A stretch of DNA of 64,000 bases, taken from Skeletonema tropicum. Lineage: Eukaryota; Bacillariophyta; Thalassiosirophyceae; Thalassiosirales; Thalassiosiraceae. Positions within the stretch are counted from its first letter, which is position 1. Every line of letters starts with the position of its first letter. Positions 9,460 to 18,665 of this stretch are shown piece after piece. The stretch is taken from assembly GCA_037178625.1 (NCBI GenBank), contig CM074145.1:1736001-1800000 (forward strand). The letters run 5' to 3'. The notes beneath the pieces were generated by a model that saw only the letters and a list, made by a program, of their open reading frames with translations, searched no databases and was not told the DNA's origin. The position numbers and the translations under genes are program-made.

Positions 9460-10444
9460 CTACCGCGCTCAAAAAATCGCGACAAATTTTTTGTCGCGAA
9501 TTAATTTTAGCTAGCGACACCACACAAAATACGAAACAACCATGTGAGTATGCCCTCCATAGAGCGCACCTATCAACATGTTGAACCCAAACTGATAGCC
9601 AGAATCCCTTGAGGAAGTATATTCAAATACAATTATTAATAAGTTGACCATTCTATAACTACTAGATAAAGCGCAAGCATCGGTCCAAAATGGCCTATTT
9701 CACCTAGTAAACAGAGTGATTCTTTGTATGACGCATGCGTATATGAGCACCTATGCAGCCGCTGCAATGCGAGTATAGCGAATATGATGACTCCCAGCGG
9801 CGTAATCGAAAGGCAATAACATGTACTATCGACCTATGGCCGGTGGGCGTAGCCAGAGGGTCGATGTTCGTTGAGCGTATCGAAGCACTGGTTTCAGTCA
9901 AGATGTGTTTTGTGCGTAGTTTGTTAGCAAAAAAATTTTGTCGCGATTTTCATAAAGGCCGTGCGCCGCGGCCGCCGCGCCAAAATCTTCGTTTTTTGGA
10001 ACCGGAGCCTTTTTTCAATTTTTTTTGTTAGTGAAATGCTCTAGCTTTGGGCCACAATGGCCAAAATTATATTTTGAGGAGTTGCCGGATATACTTTTCC
10101 AGTAGCACCATCCTTTTGTCGACCATAATGGGGGTTCTATACATGTGTTGACTGTAAAATATTTCCAATGCTCCGCTGAGAAATGCATGTGAGAGTCCAC
10201 TAGCTTTTTGCTGCACAAATTTGGCAGGCCATCAGCCATCAAAGCTAGTACCAAGCTAGAGAGCACCTTCAAATGCATATCTCGACGAAAATATAAGCCT
10301 AGTCACCTAAAGGATAGTATCGCGGGACAAGCATGTAAACCACTGGTGGCCCCAAGCTAGAGCATTTCACTAACAAAAAAATGCGGGAAAAGCTCCGGTT
10401 CCAAAAAATCGACGCGCACGGCCTTTATTTTTTGAGCGCGGTAG
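9460..10444. mobile_element. DNA transposon-like element with ~100-bp terminal inverted repeats, non-autonomous
   Basis: The ends are inverted copies: CTACCGCGCTCAAAAAAT at 9460-9477, its complement ending at 10444. The homology continues from 9954 to about 10053 on the left and from about 10346 inwards on the right; both arms share GGAACCGGAGC and GTTAGTGAAATGCTCTAGCTT. The left arm is interrupted at 9478-9953 by another insertion. CCTG flanks both ends (9456-9459 and 10445-10448), a probable 4-bp target duplication. The core (10054-10345) has no coding potential I recognise. The superfamily is not assigned. Confidence 0.75.
9478..9953. mobile_element. Nested insertion inside left TIR of the element at 9460-10444
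   Basis: This segment splits the left arm exactly where the right arm is continuous, so it is a later insertion of about 476 bp. Its two ends are inverted relative to each other: ATCGCGACAAATTTTTTG at the left and, reverse-complemented, ATCGCGACAAAATTTTTTTG at the right. The left end also holds a near-perfect palindrome around TCGCGACAAA/TTTGTCGCGA (9477-9499). No convincing ORF lies inside. It fits a MITE-like element; I could not fix a target duplication. Confidence 0.6.
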
Positions 10445-10448
10445 CCTG

Positions 10449-11525
10449 AGAAACATACAATCTATCTCTTACTTATGGAGCCAAGAAGTAATGACTCCTG
10501 AACAAAAAATGACCTTCTCAAGAGAAAATAAGTATTGTGTAAGAGAAGAAGTTCTCGTATATCATTCATCATGAGAAGCCAATGAACAATTAAGAGGTGA
10601 TCTGTGTAAGAAAGAGACCAATTTTGAATTCCGCGGAATGAGAAAATTTCGTATAAGACATACTGTCTCACGATTTTAAGTAGCCCAAATCGGTCCGGAG
10701 ATAGGTGAAAACGACAGGGGTATGCGGATCCGGGGTATGCATGAATGATGGTAGAAACGGTGATTAGAGGGATGAAAGGGGCCTAAAGTTCATTTTCTCG
10801 TTCCGTGTGTGGCCCCTTTCTTACACAAATCCTCTCTTAAGCTGTAGAGCCTGCGTACAAATCACAAGTCCAACGCTCCTTGATACAAATGAAACAACAT
10901 TCTCATTGCATATTAAGCGAAGCATCCTAAGCACTGACAAGCGTTGAGATGAACACAATAAACTAAGAGCCCAGTCTCTCAGTCAGCTCCTAGATTGTCA
11001 CTCCAACCGTACCAACACATTTACCCCAGCCACAATTTCTATCTTGTCCTATCTAGGTCTAGGGGAAATAGTTTACGCTAAACTGCAAGGTGGTCTCAGG
11101 ATCAATGGCGGAGCCCAAACTTGCCCAAAGCGTAACCAGCCGATTTAAAGTTGTGCGCACTGAATACTCCAGTCGAAAGATGTTCTATCAGGTCGAACGA
11201 TCGCAATATCGCGAGAGAAGCTAGGGAACAAGCAGACAGCGAAGTGTTACGCCTTGAACCAAACCAAGTGAGAATAGTCGAGTAATCGACACCACAAACG
11301 ACCTGAATAGGTTGACGTTGTTAATCCTGGCCTGCTTGAAAGATAGCAGGCTTGGGGTGCGATCTGGGAAATAATAGCTACTGCAGCACATGTTCGTTTA
11401 AAATTTCTGTTACATATGACACTCGTTGTGTGTGGAAAAGGGGTGTCAATGGTTGATGTTTTGTCAATCGTCTGACCCTCGGCTTTCAATTCCGACAAAG
11501 TCTCAATGCAGTCATCCATTTCTTG
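10449..11525. other. Intergenic stretch, no gene recognised
   Basis: About 1.1 kb without an ORF I can support. A 90-codon minus-strand frame (11247-11519) starts 6 bp from the MITE and has a vaguely Gag-like first third, but nothing firm. No RNA gene or repeat was recognised. Confidence 0.5.
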
Positions 11526-11527
11526 TA

Positions 11528-11860
11528 CTCCCTCTGTCCCACAAAAAATGAGCTTTTTGATTTAATATAGTTAAAATTTGGTCAATTTTCGTCCAAAAAA
11601 TTGCTATCGCACATCGTTGGAAAGCTTTTTTCACGCCGGTTACGATTATATGGAGGTTGGAGGTTGTTAAGCAAGTATTTGTAATCATATTGTGACAAAA
11701 GGCGTTAAAATATCCTTATATCTAACCCTATTGTGAAAATGAAGAGGCCTCTCGGACACTTGTGTAGGACCTCACGTAGGAATAAGTACGTCAAATAGCT
11801 AGTTTTTTGTGGCACTACGATTAACTTCAAATAGCTCATTTTTTTTTGGGACAGAGGGAG
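11528..11860. mobile_element. Stowaway-like MITE (Tc1/mariner type), 333 bp
   Basis: The termini are CTCCCTCTGTCCCA at the left and its reverse complement at the right. Similarity extends through an A-run into ATGAGCT, about 28 of 30 bp. TA flanks each end (11526-11527 and 11861-11862), the target duplication of Tc1/mariner elements. The right part carries a second copy of the subterminal motif TCAAATAGCT. No ORF is present, so it must be moved by a transposase made elsewhere. The terminal sequence closely matches the consensus of plant Stowaway MITEs. Confidence 0.88.
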
Positions 11861-11862
11861 TA

Positions 11863-12430
11863 GCTTGCTTCGTCAGTGTGTCCTTGTTCTTTATCCCTCG
11901 GTATACACCGTCTTGACTATTACTATGGCGTACGAGGTGATGCGAAGAACTACCAGACATTTACAGATAATATTGAGACAGTGTATGAGTGTATGTATGG
12001 TACCTTCATTCACCAAGAAGCGGTTGAAGTTGTTTGATGTTCCTCATCTCAATCCTGCATAGCCGGTAGAGAAACTTGAAGTAGCACACGTATCATGAAT
12101 AAAAATAAATACTAAGTATCACACGTATCAGGTTCATGGTCATTGACTAGCTAGAGCCAGAGGTACGTACGAGCGAGATAGAACTGCAATCAAAGTTTAA
12201 TAATATATGAAGGGAAAAGGCAAGGGATTAGCTCATCAATCTCAGACAGCCATCCGTTGAGGCTGAAGCGCAGCGGCCTTCTTGTTAATGATAATAATAT
12301 AATACAGTCCTCCTATCTCAAGTTGCTATTGAACTGGAAGTAAAAGTATCCCACACCAAGTACACAGCTTCCGCTTTCCCCCGGTTGCTCTCCTTGACAC
12401 TACATGCTGATACCGCCGGTAACTGAAAAG
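11863..12430. other. Intergenic region upstream of RING-Sel1 gene 1
   Basis: There is no supported gene. It is AT-rich in places and contains a short direct repeat (CACACGTATCA near 12086 and 12120). It should hold the promoter of the gene starting at 12431, but I see no clear TATA box or named element. Confidence 0.4.
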
Positions 12431-13240
12431 ATGCTTAATGTTAATCTCTGGTTCTGTCGGAGGCGGAGGAGCTCAACCTCAACTACGAGTGATAGTGATA
12501 GTGATGTTTTATTTAGGCAGCCTCAAACTACACATCTCGGGGATTGTCCAATCTGTTTCTTACCCCTGCCTCTTGACCCATCCAAATCTATGTTGCAATC
12601 ATGTTGCAGCACTGTGCTCTGCAAAGGCTGTCGTCGTGCCATCAGGCTACGTGAGGCCAACAAGAAGATACAGCATAAGTGCCCTTTTTGTCGGCAGCCC
12701 GAACCCAGAAGCAATAGAGAGCTCAATATGAATAGTATGAAACGAGTGGCAGTGAACGATCGAGTTGCAATACAGGAAAGGGGTAAAAAGTGCTACAACG
12801 ATGGCAATTACAAGGATGCTTTCAAGTATTGGACAAAGGCAGCTGAGTTGGGTGATGTGGATGCGATCTATCTGCTATCTCTTTTGTATCGGGATGGATT
12901 GGGTGTTGAGAAGAACGAGGAAAAGGAATGGCATCAGTTGGAAGAGGCTGCCATCGCTGGTCATGTTGGTGCCAGATTCACTCTTGCACATAATGAGAAG
13001 ATGAGACGTGGAAACACTGAACGAGCAGTGAAGCATCTGATCATCGCAGCTAACCTTGGATGTGATCATTCAATGAAAGCTTTGCAGTATTGCCACGAAA
13101 AAGGAAAGGTGTGTGAAGATAAGTTTGTCGCGGCTCGTCATGCATATCATGCAGCTGTAGATGAGATGAAAAGTCCACAGAGGGAGGAACAAGCAAACTA
13201 CGAGAGATCCATTGAGGAGTTTTTCTGTGCTGGTAAATGA
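12431..13240 (+). CDS. RING-finger plus Sel1-repeat protein, copy 1 (intact)
   Basis: 269 residues from ATG 12431. An in-frame ATG at 12404 would add nine residues, but the paralogue at 14777 shares the context GAAAAGATGCT and has no upstream ATG, so 12431 is preferred. A RING-like zinc site spans about residues 39-87: CPIC, then C58/C59, CKGC at 64-67 and CPFC at 84-87. Sel1 repeats follow at about 128-216, with AAELGDVDA, YRDGLGVEK, AAIAGHVGA and AANLGCDHS. The tail DEMKSPQREE resembles the conserved end of this diatom family. A RING suggests ubiquitin transfer and Sel1 helices suggest protein binding; the substrate is unknown. Such genes form large diatom families with few tested functions. 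No signal peptide or membrane segment is seen. Confidence 0.88.
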   Translation: MLNVNLWFCRRRRSSTSTTSDSDSDVLFRQPQTTHLGDCPICFLPLPLDPSKSMLQSCCSTVLCKGCRRAIRLREANKKIQHKCPFCRQPEPRSNRELNMNSMKRVAVNDRVAIQERGKKCYNDGNYKDAFKYWTKAAELGDVDAIYLLSLLYRDGLGVEKNEEKEWHQLEEAAIAGHVGARFTLAHNEKMRRGNTERAVKHLIIAANLGCDHSMKALQYCHEKGKVCEDKFVAARHAYHAAVDEMKSPQREEQANYERSIEEFFCAGK

Positions 13241-13629
13241 CCCGATGAGACTCCTCACTATCATCTTCGTGTTAGGTAGGTGTAAGAACAAGTCAATTCA
13301 ATACATGTAATGTTTGGTGGACCCTCTTTATTCTATGATTACTTACGTACGGTACTGATAACGAACATGTGCTGCAATAATAAGCTAAGCCCATGCTATG
13401 CACTCCTATGCAGATGCTCCTATCATTCTCTGTCTTGCTATATATATATACTAGCCTCGCTGACGCTCGTCTAGCCGCTGCGCGGGTTTTCTAAATAAGA
13501 GAGGAGGCACCGGCTATCTACTACGATATTGATTGTGTCTACTTATATACATAGCAGTATTCAAATAGTACGTTATGTATTCTAAAAACGGGGTGGGCAA
13601 GGGGGGGTGTCCCCCCCTGAACAATCAAA
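13241..13629. other. Intergenic region with TA run, no gene recognised
   Basis: Contains a short (TA)n run around 13440-13450 followed by a GC-rich piece (GCCGCTGCGCGGG) with hairpin potential. Further on, near 13600-13617, G7TGTC7 can also fold. No coding or RNA gene is seen. Confidence 0.4.
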
Positions 13630-13848
13630 TCTAAGCCAATCAAAGAAAGAGTCAATCGAAAATTCTAAAAACGGGGGGGGCAAGGGGTCAAATCAAGCCA
13701 ATCAAAGAAAGAGTCGATCGAAAATGCCCGTGAAGGCCAAAGGACACGCCAAAGGGCCCGGACAGAACGACAGAACGACCGACCGAACGACCGACAGAAT
13801 GACAGAACGAACGACAGAACGAACGACAGAACGAACGACTTAGCTCCT
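13630..13848 (+). repeat. Direct repeat copy A with ACGA/GAAC microsatellite
   Basis: About 219 bp beginning TCTAAG and ending TTAGCTCCT, repeated as copy B at 13919-14128. Inside, a 26-bp motif starting CAATCAAAGAAAGAGTC occurs twice, the second time with an A-to-G change. A G-run follows, then a tract of ACGA and GAAC units (about 13765-13839). The two copies differ in G-run length, tetranucleotide number and a few bases. The frame through it would read Thr/Glu/Arg repeats, which I take as non-coding. Confidence 0.85.
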
Positions 13849-13918
13849 ACTAAAAATTATAACCCTATTTCTTGACACTCCACATCACACGTCCAAATCA
13901 AAGTTATCTTCCTCCAGT

Positions 13919-14128
13919 TCTAAGGCAATCAAAGAAAGAGTCAATCGAAAACTCTAAAAACGGGGGGGGGGGCAAGGGGTCAAATCAAGCCAATCAAAGA
14001 AAGAGTCGATCGAAAATGCCCGTGAAGGCCAAAGGACACGCCAAAGGGCCCGGACAGAACGACAGAACTACCGACCGAACGACCGACAGAACGACAGAAC
14101 GAACGACAGAACGAACGACTTAGCTCCT
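13919..14128 (+). repeat. Direct repeat copy B with ACGA/GAAC microsatellite
   Basis: Second copy of the repeat at 13630-13848, about 70 bp downstream of it. Its G-run is longer and the tetranucleotide tract shorter, as expected from replication slippage after the duplication. Confidence 0.85.
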
Positions 14129-14377
14129 CTCATTATTTAGATAATGCACGCACCTTGCACAGGATGATGTGGGTGGTAGCAAGCGAAGCGATCGGTTTTG
14201 GACTTCTTATGTACGATACTTACTTCCAAATCCGACTCCAAAATCTCCTCATCATTCAGAGCTCCGATGAGTCAGCCTCGCTCTTCGTCTTATCTACGAG
14301 AGCGATGCGCGGAAGCCGAGGGGAAGGAAAGACGGGAAAGACCTGCTCGTGCGTGCGTCTCCCGATGACCATCCAGA

Positions 14378-14590
14378 TAGGCGTATCGGGATAGTGGGCG
14401 CTTTTCATACCCTCTTTAGGGCTGTGACCACGTGGGCCCACAACTGCAAAAACTCAGGTGAAAATGAGCTAAAATGCGGGCAAAATCCACGAATATCGAC
14501 ACAAAATCACCCAAAATCTCCCGTCAAGCCTCCTATCAAACCAGTCCCTCTTGTGGGCACGCCCACGCGCGCAATATCCCGATACGCCTA
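14378..14590. mobile_element. hAT-like MITE, 213 bp, with 8-bp target duplication
   Basis: Ends are TAGGCGTATCGGGATA at 14378-14393 and its exact reverse complement at 14575-14590. Perfect 8-bp direct repeats CATCCAGA flank it at 14370-14377 and 14591-14598, the duplication length made by hAT transposases. The interior is short, with several CAAAATC-type motifs, and non-coding. It lies 186 bp upstream of RING-Sel1 copy 2, so it probably sits in that gene's promoter region. Confidence 0.88.
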
Positions 14591-14776
14591 CATCCAGATG
14601 ACCTCCAGATGCCTGCCAATGATAACGATTAGATACTTTTACTTTTGTTGCAACAGCAACCAGCTACTACTGTTGGCAACTCACAGCTCGCAGCCGAATC
14701 CTTTCCCCAAGCTAATCGATGCCCTCCTTGATGCTCCGTAATACATACTGCTGCTGAAACCCCCGTGAACGAAAAG

Positions 14777-15616
14777 ATGCTCAATTATCTCTATAACTTA
14801 CGTCGATTTTATCGGAGAAACTCAACTGCGAGCGATGACGATAGTAAGAAGACGAGTGCAGCTGCAGAAGCAGCCGACACCGACATATCACGTGCGTCTC
14901 ACGGCACGCCAGAAGCTGATGACGATTATGCCAATCTATTGAAGAGCAATGATTATTATGAACGAGATCGGGCGGCCGAAGCTGAAGTGCGCGATGGCGA
15001 CGAGATTTTATTCAGGCAGCCTCAAACTACACATCTCGGGGATTGTCCAATCTGTTTCTTACCCCTGCCTCTCGACCCATCCAAATCTATGTTGCAATCA
15101 TGTTGCAGCACTGTGCTCTGCAAAGGCTGTCGTCGTGCCATCAGGCTACGTGAGGCCAACAAGAAGATACAGCATAAGTGCCCTTTGTGTCGGCAGCCCG
15201 AACCAAGAAGCAATAGAGAGCTCAATATGAATAGTATGAAACGAGTGGCAGTGAACGATCGAGTTGCAATACAGGAAAGGGGTAAAAAGTGCTACAACGA
15301 TGGCAATTACAAGGATGCTTTCAAGTATTGGACAAAGGCAGCAGAGTTGGGTGATGTGGATGCGATCTATCTGCTATCTCTTTTGTATCGGGATGGATTG
15401 GGTGTTGAGAAGAACAAGGAAAAGGAATGGCATCAGTTAGAAGAGGCTGCCATCGCTGGTCATGTTGGTGCCAGATTCACTCTTGCTCATAATGAGAAGA
15501 TGAGACGTGGAAACACTGAACGAGCAGTGAAGCATCTGATCATCGCAGCTAACCTTGGATGTGATTATTCAATGAAAGCTTTGCAGTATTGCCACGAAAA
15601 ATGGAGAGGTGTGTGA
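14777..15616 (+). pseudogene. RING-finger plus Sel1-repeat protein, copy 2 (C-terminus lost by frameshift)
   Basis: 279 residues from ATG 14777. The N-terminal 77 residues, Asp/Ala/Ser-rich, are unrelated to or much diverged from copy 1. From about 15008 the DNA is almost identical to copy 1 (about eight differences in 590 bp). The RING site (CPIC at 90-93, CPLC near the end of the finger) and the Sel1 repeats are kept. An extra T near 15601 shifts the frame so the protein ends CHEKWRGV about 40 residues early. The Sel1 core is whole, so a shortened protein could still be made; I call it a pseudogene only for the lost end. Confidence 0.75.
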
Positions 15617-15733
15617 AGATCAGTTTAGTCGCGGACTCGTCATGCATATCATGCAGCTGTAGATGAGATGAAAAGTCCACAGAGGGAGGAACAAGCCAAC
15701 TACATACGAGAGATCCATTGAGTTTGTGGAGAT
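15617..15733 (+). pseudogene. Untranslated former 3' end of RING-Sel1 copy 2
   Basis: The DNA still matches the 3' coding end of copy 1 (GATGAGATGAAAAGTCC, AGAGGGAGGAACAAGCC) but carries further small insertions (GCGGACTCG, CTACATACGAG) and lies out of frame after the stop at 15614-15616. Confidence 0.75.
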
Positions 15734-15889
15734 TTTTCTGTGCGGGTACCATAATATGAGCCGATCACTTCTCACTGTTCTCTTTGTTTACGGTATGAGA
15801 TGTTTACTTTAATAATGAATCACTATACACATAATAATAGGAGAATTCTCTCGGATTGAAAGCTTTTCTAGATCTTCGTCTCTGCTTGT

Positions 15890-16041
15890 ATCATGTTGTG
15901 TCTGTGAGGATCAGTTTACCGTGGCTCGTCATGCATATCCAGGCTGCAGCAGATGAAACGAAAAGTCCGCAGAGGGAGGAACAAGCCAACTACGAGAGAT
16001 CAATCAAAGAGTGGTTTTGTGATGACAACAAACATATATAG
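15890..16041 (+). pseudogene. Third RING-Sel1 3'-end fragment
   Basis: A partial copy of the last exon-like part of the family. From about 15897 it matches the region starting at GAAGATAAGTTTGTCGC in copy 1, ending in a frame reading DETKSPQREEQANYERSIKE and a stop at 16041. No RING or Sel1 core lies upstream, so it is a truncated duplicate. It is more diverged from copies 1 and 2 than they are from each other. Confidence 0.65.
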
Positions 16042-16273
16042 CAAATGTATCATCTATTTCACATAAAGGAATAGAGTTGCGGTTATCATTCTACTTGTAC
16101 TTGGATTGAAAGCTGCCTGGAATTCATCATATTTGGTACAGCGATGCTGACAAGAAACAAGGAAAAGTTCATATCGGCTATTCTGAGGTGTTCACCTCAA
16201 TCATCTCACTTTTCTCAACAACTCAGCTTCGTGCTAATAGAAGCAGTGAGATTATACATTTCAACCTGAAATC

Positions 16274-17160
16274 TTGTTCATGCAGCTTCGAGAGATTATT
16301 TCGTTGCACCTCGTCAATATAAATAATCCATTCCCATGCATGCAACGCACAGAGATCGCAAAGGCTTTGGGTAGAGATGTGAGAGATAGGCGTCCAAGAG
16401 ACAATAGAGTTGCGGGTATGGAAATGCATGTAGGCAAGATAATAGAAGGCACACGGAGCAAATCAAAGACTGAATGCATCTATTTCCCACCATCCGATTA
16501 CTTCAAGAAGCTTAGACTACAAGCAGAAACAAATGGCCTCGAGCTTGAGCTTGCGACACAAGGTATTGACGATAACCTGACAGTCGACGAGAACCTGTAT
16601 CTGAACAGTGAAGAAGCATCTGATGTCCCCATGAACAATGGATCTTTCATCACATTCACTACACTTTTCAAATACCTAGGAACTCACATACACTTCACAC
16701 TAGACGAAACCTACGACATTGATATCAGGATAAACAAAGCCAACCAAGCACTTGGAGCCATGAGATTCTTCTTTAAGAGACCTGAAGTAAATCTCTGGAC
16801 GAAGTATCTGATATTTCGGGCAATCCACATCAACATCCTATTATGGGGAGTTGAGAGCTGGGCCATCCACGATAACCACATCAAAAAGCTGCAAACCTGG
16901 GTGAACAAAATCAATCATGATCAATTCTCGGAATTAGCATGACACCAGTCCAAGACGAGCGCATCACTGAGGAAGACTTATGGGAACGATTCCACAATAC
17001 TATACCTAGAGTACAACACACGATCGTTCTACGTCGTATGAATTTCCTAGGGTAAAGTTACTCGAGGAAGCCCTGAAGCTCCAGCACGACTTGTTCTAAT
17101 AGCGTATGTCAACAACCCGAGACCGAGAGGACGCCCCATCCACGGGAACCTGGGTTAACA
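16274..17160 (+). pseudogene. Non-LTR (LINE-type) reverse transcriptase C-terminal fragment, decayed
   Basis: From about 16459 the frame to 16942 reads SKTECIYFPP, then FKYLGTHIHF, DIDIRINKANQALGAM and FRAIHINILLWGVESWAI. This pattern is typical of the end of LINE reverse transcriptases that are abundant in diatom genomes. After a stop at 16942 the same protein can be followed in other frames: MTPVQDERITEEDL near 16940-17050 and NNPRPRGRPI near 17110-17145. So at least two frameshifts are present. The YxDD polymerase motif is absent, so this is a 5'-truncated, dead copy. The first 180 bp of the ORF are not LINE-like and include a segment shared with the 5S array spacer. Confidence 0.7.
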
Positions 17161-18015
17161 CGTCTTGCTGAGAGATATGTCAAGAGCTTGCCAGGAGTTT
17201 CAAGTCGTGTTTTACAAAATCTAGCGTTGAGGTGCGTTGAGGATGGCCTGTTCCGTCAAAAACATGCCGCCGACGCCACGGATCGGCCATCTGACACGGT
17301 GCGGCTGTGGGGGACCTCGGAAACCGCATAGTGACCTGCCATAACGGGAGGAGGTACATTAGGGATCACCTTCCACTTTAGTTTTGGGTTCGGTGGAGAG
17401 CAAGGTGAATTTTGACTTCGACTGTTTTAGTTCAGCCGTCTGCTTCTTGGTCTTGGCAAGTCTTGGTCTTGGGATTCGAGAAGGATTCATTTGATCAAAA
17501 TACGAGGACCGCCGCAGACCTCGAACGGTCGCACTTGAAGGCGCTGCGCTTCTTCTTAAGAATGCTTGTGAGTTATTGTTATGAATGCCTGTAATTGTAA
17601 TGGAAGTAGCTTTGTTGATGTGGAGAGAGGGAAGACCTCGTTCATCTTTCCCATAAGCGTTTTGGCATAATGATTTCTCGAATGGCAATGGATTTATCAA
17701 CTTCAATACACAAGCAACTTGTACTTGATGACACAGTCAGCTTCCACTGGTCGGGCGGCGAAATCCATGTAGGCTTCGTATCTCAACTTGTAAAGGAATT
17801 CTCTGTCGCTGGAAATTCTTAGATATGTTCGATCCGTGCGATGGCTTGCTCGTGAGACTGGTCAGGGTAGAGGCAAAAGCGTGCGCGTTGGCATGGATAT
17901 ATTCGGCCTTGTCCTTGTGATTGCCTGTAGATAGCCTAATATCCTTAGTAGTTGGCTTTAGTTTCAATCTTTCTTTCGAGCTTGTTCGCCATCTAGATCT
18001 GGTTGGGCAGACAGG

Positions 18016-18041
18016 GTTTGCGTTTGCGTTTGCGTTTGCTG
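18016..18041. repeat. TTTGCG hexanucleotide minisatellite (unit 1; present in all units)
   Basis: Here three TTTGCG copies lie before TTTGCTGCAG. Unit 2 (19811-19857) has six, unit 3 five and unit 13 four. Units 6, 7, 9, 10 and 11 have interrupted tracts with GCGTTGCG. This explains much of the six-base stepping in unit length. Confidence 0.9.
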
Positions 18042-18644
18042 CAGTCTTGTTCTCGTCGACTAAGTGAGAGAGGCTGCTTCATTTCGGAATCGCCCTCTAT
18101 CTCCCTCTATTTCGACTATTTATTTCCAGTCCTAGAATTTCATTAAGATTGTTTCTCCTTGCAAGGAGTACTTAGGTGACTCGTCGATCTCTGTGTCGAA
18201 TTCCCCCAATGATGCAGTACTGTGAAATAGATCGTAAAGGCTTTGGGTAGAGATGTGAGAGATAGGCGTCCGAAGAGACAATTACAATTGCATGAATCAA
18301 CCTGAAATGTCGTTAATGCAGCCACACTCGATGAAGAGGATGAGTTGGATCGCACCTCCTACCTCCACTCGCCTCCTACTTCCACTCGCTCAAATGGTAA
18401 AGAAGCACACCACATGAATCTGAATTTGGAAGTAGCTTCATCAATGTCAATGTAGCCAGCAAAGACAACGAAATTATGTTACATTGATAGCAGGCACAGA
18501 TAAGTAAGCAAGTACAATAGCAGCGATGAGGAGAAGTAAGTGCGAGCCAAAAGGCAAAAGGGCGAACAGCAAACAGGGTGGACGGATGACATGACGCGAT
18601 CGAGCGACGAGCGAAGGGCCGAGCAAAATGTAGCAAGATGAGAT

Positions 18645-18665
18645 GCAAAAGGAAAAGAAGCAAAA
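18645..18665 (-). terminator. Pol III T-run terminators after 5S (unit 1; repeated in every unit)
   Basis: On the minus strand the 5S gene runs straight into CTTTTGCTTCTTTTCCTTTT, three T4 runs within 20 bases. RNA polymerase III stops at T4 or longer. The same block follows every 5S copy in the array. Confidence 0.8.

Noticed and set aside
11247..11519. 90-codon minus-strand ORF, first third resembling a Gag segment
   Set aside because: The match is impressionistic, the rest is not Gag-like, and no other retroelement part lies nearby.
13440..13500. Helitron-like end (TA run, CTAG and a GC-rich hairpin)
   Set aside because: No matching TC start, no defined insertion site and no Rep/helicase coding, so chance cannot be excluded.
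13607..14123. Thr/Arg/Glu-repeat ORFs in the ACGA blocks
   Set aside because: They are translations of a tetranucleotide microsatellite with near-identical flanks and no real start context.
17800..17870. tRNA T-loop-like GTTCGATCC in the spacer
   Set aside because: No T-stem, anticodon arm or acceptor pairing around it.
18016..18041. TTTGCG tract as telomere-like repeat
   Set aside because: It is short, internal to each unit, and unlike TTAGGG-type telomeres.
18229..18320. Possible snRNA or 5.8S-like sequence in the spacer (CGATGAAGAGGATG, GCCAAAAGGC)
   Set aside because: Only 8-10 base matches to 5.8S or U2. Neighbouring conserved blocks, Sm sites and stems are missing.
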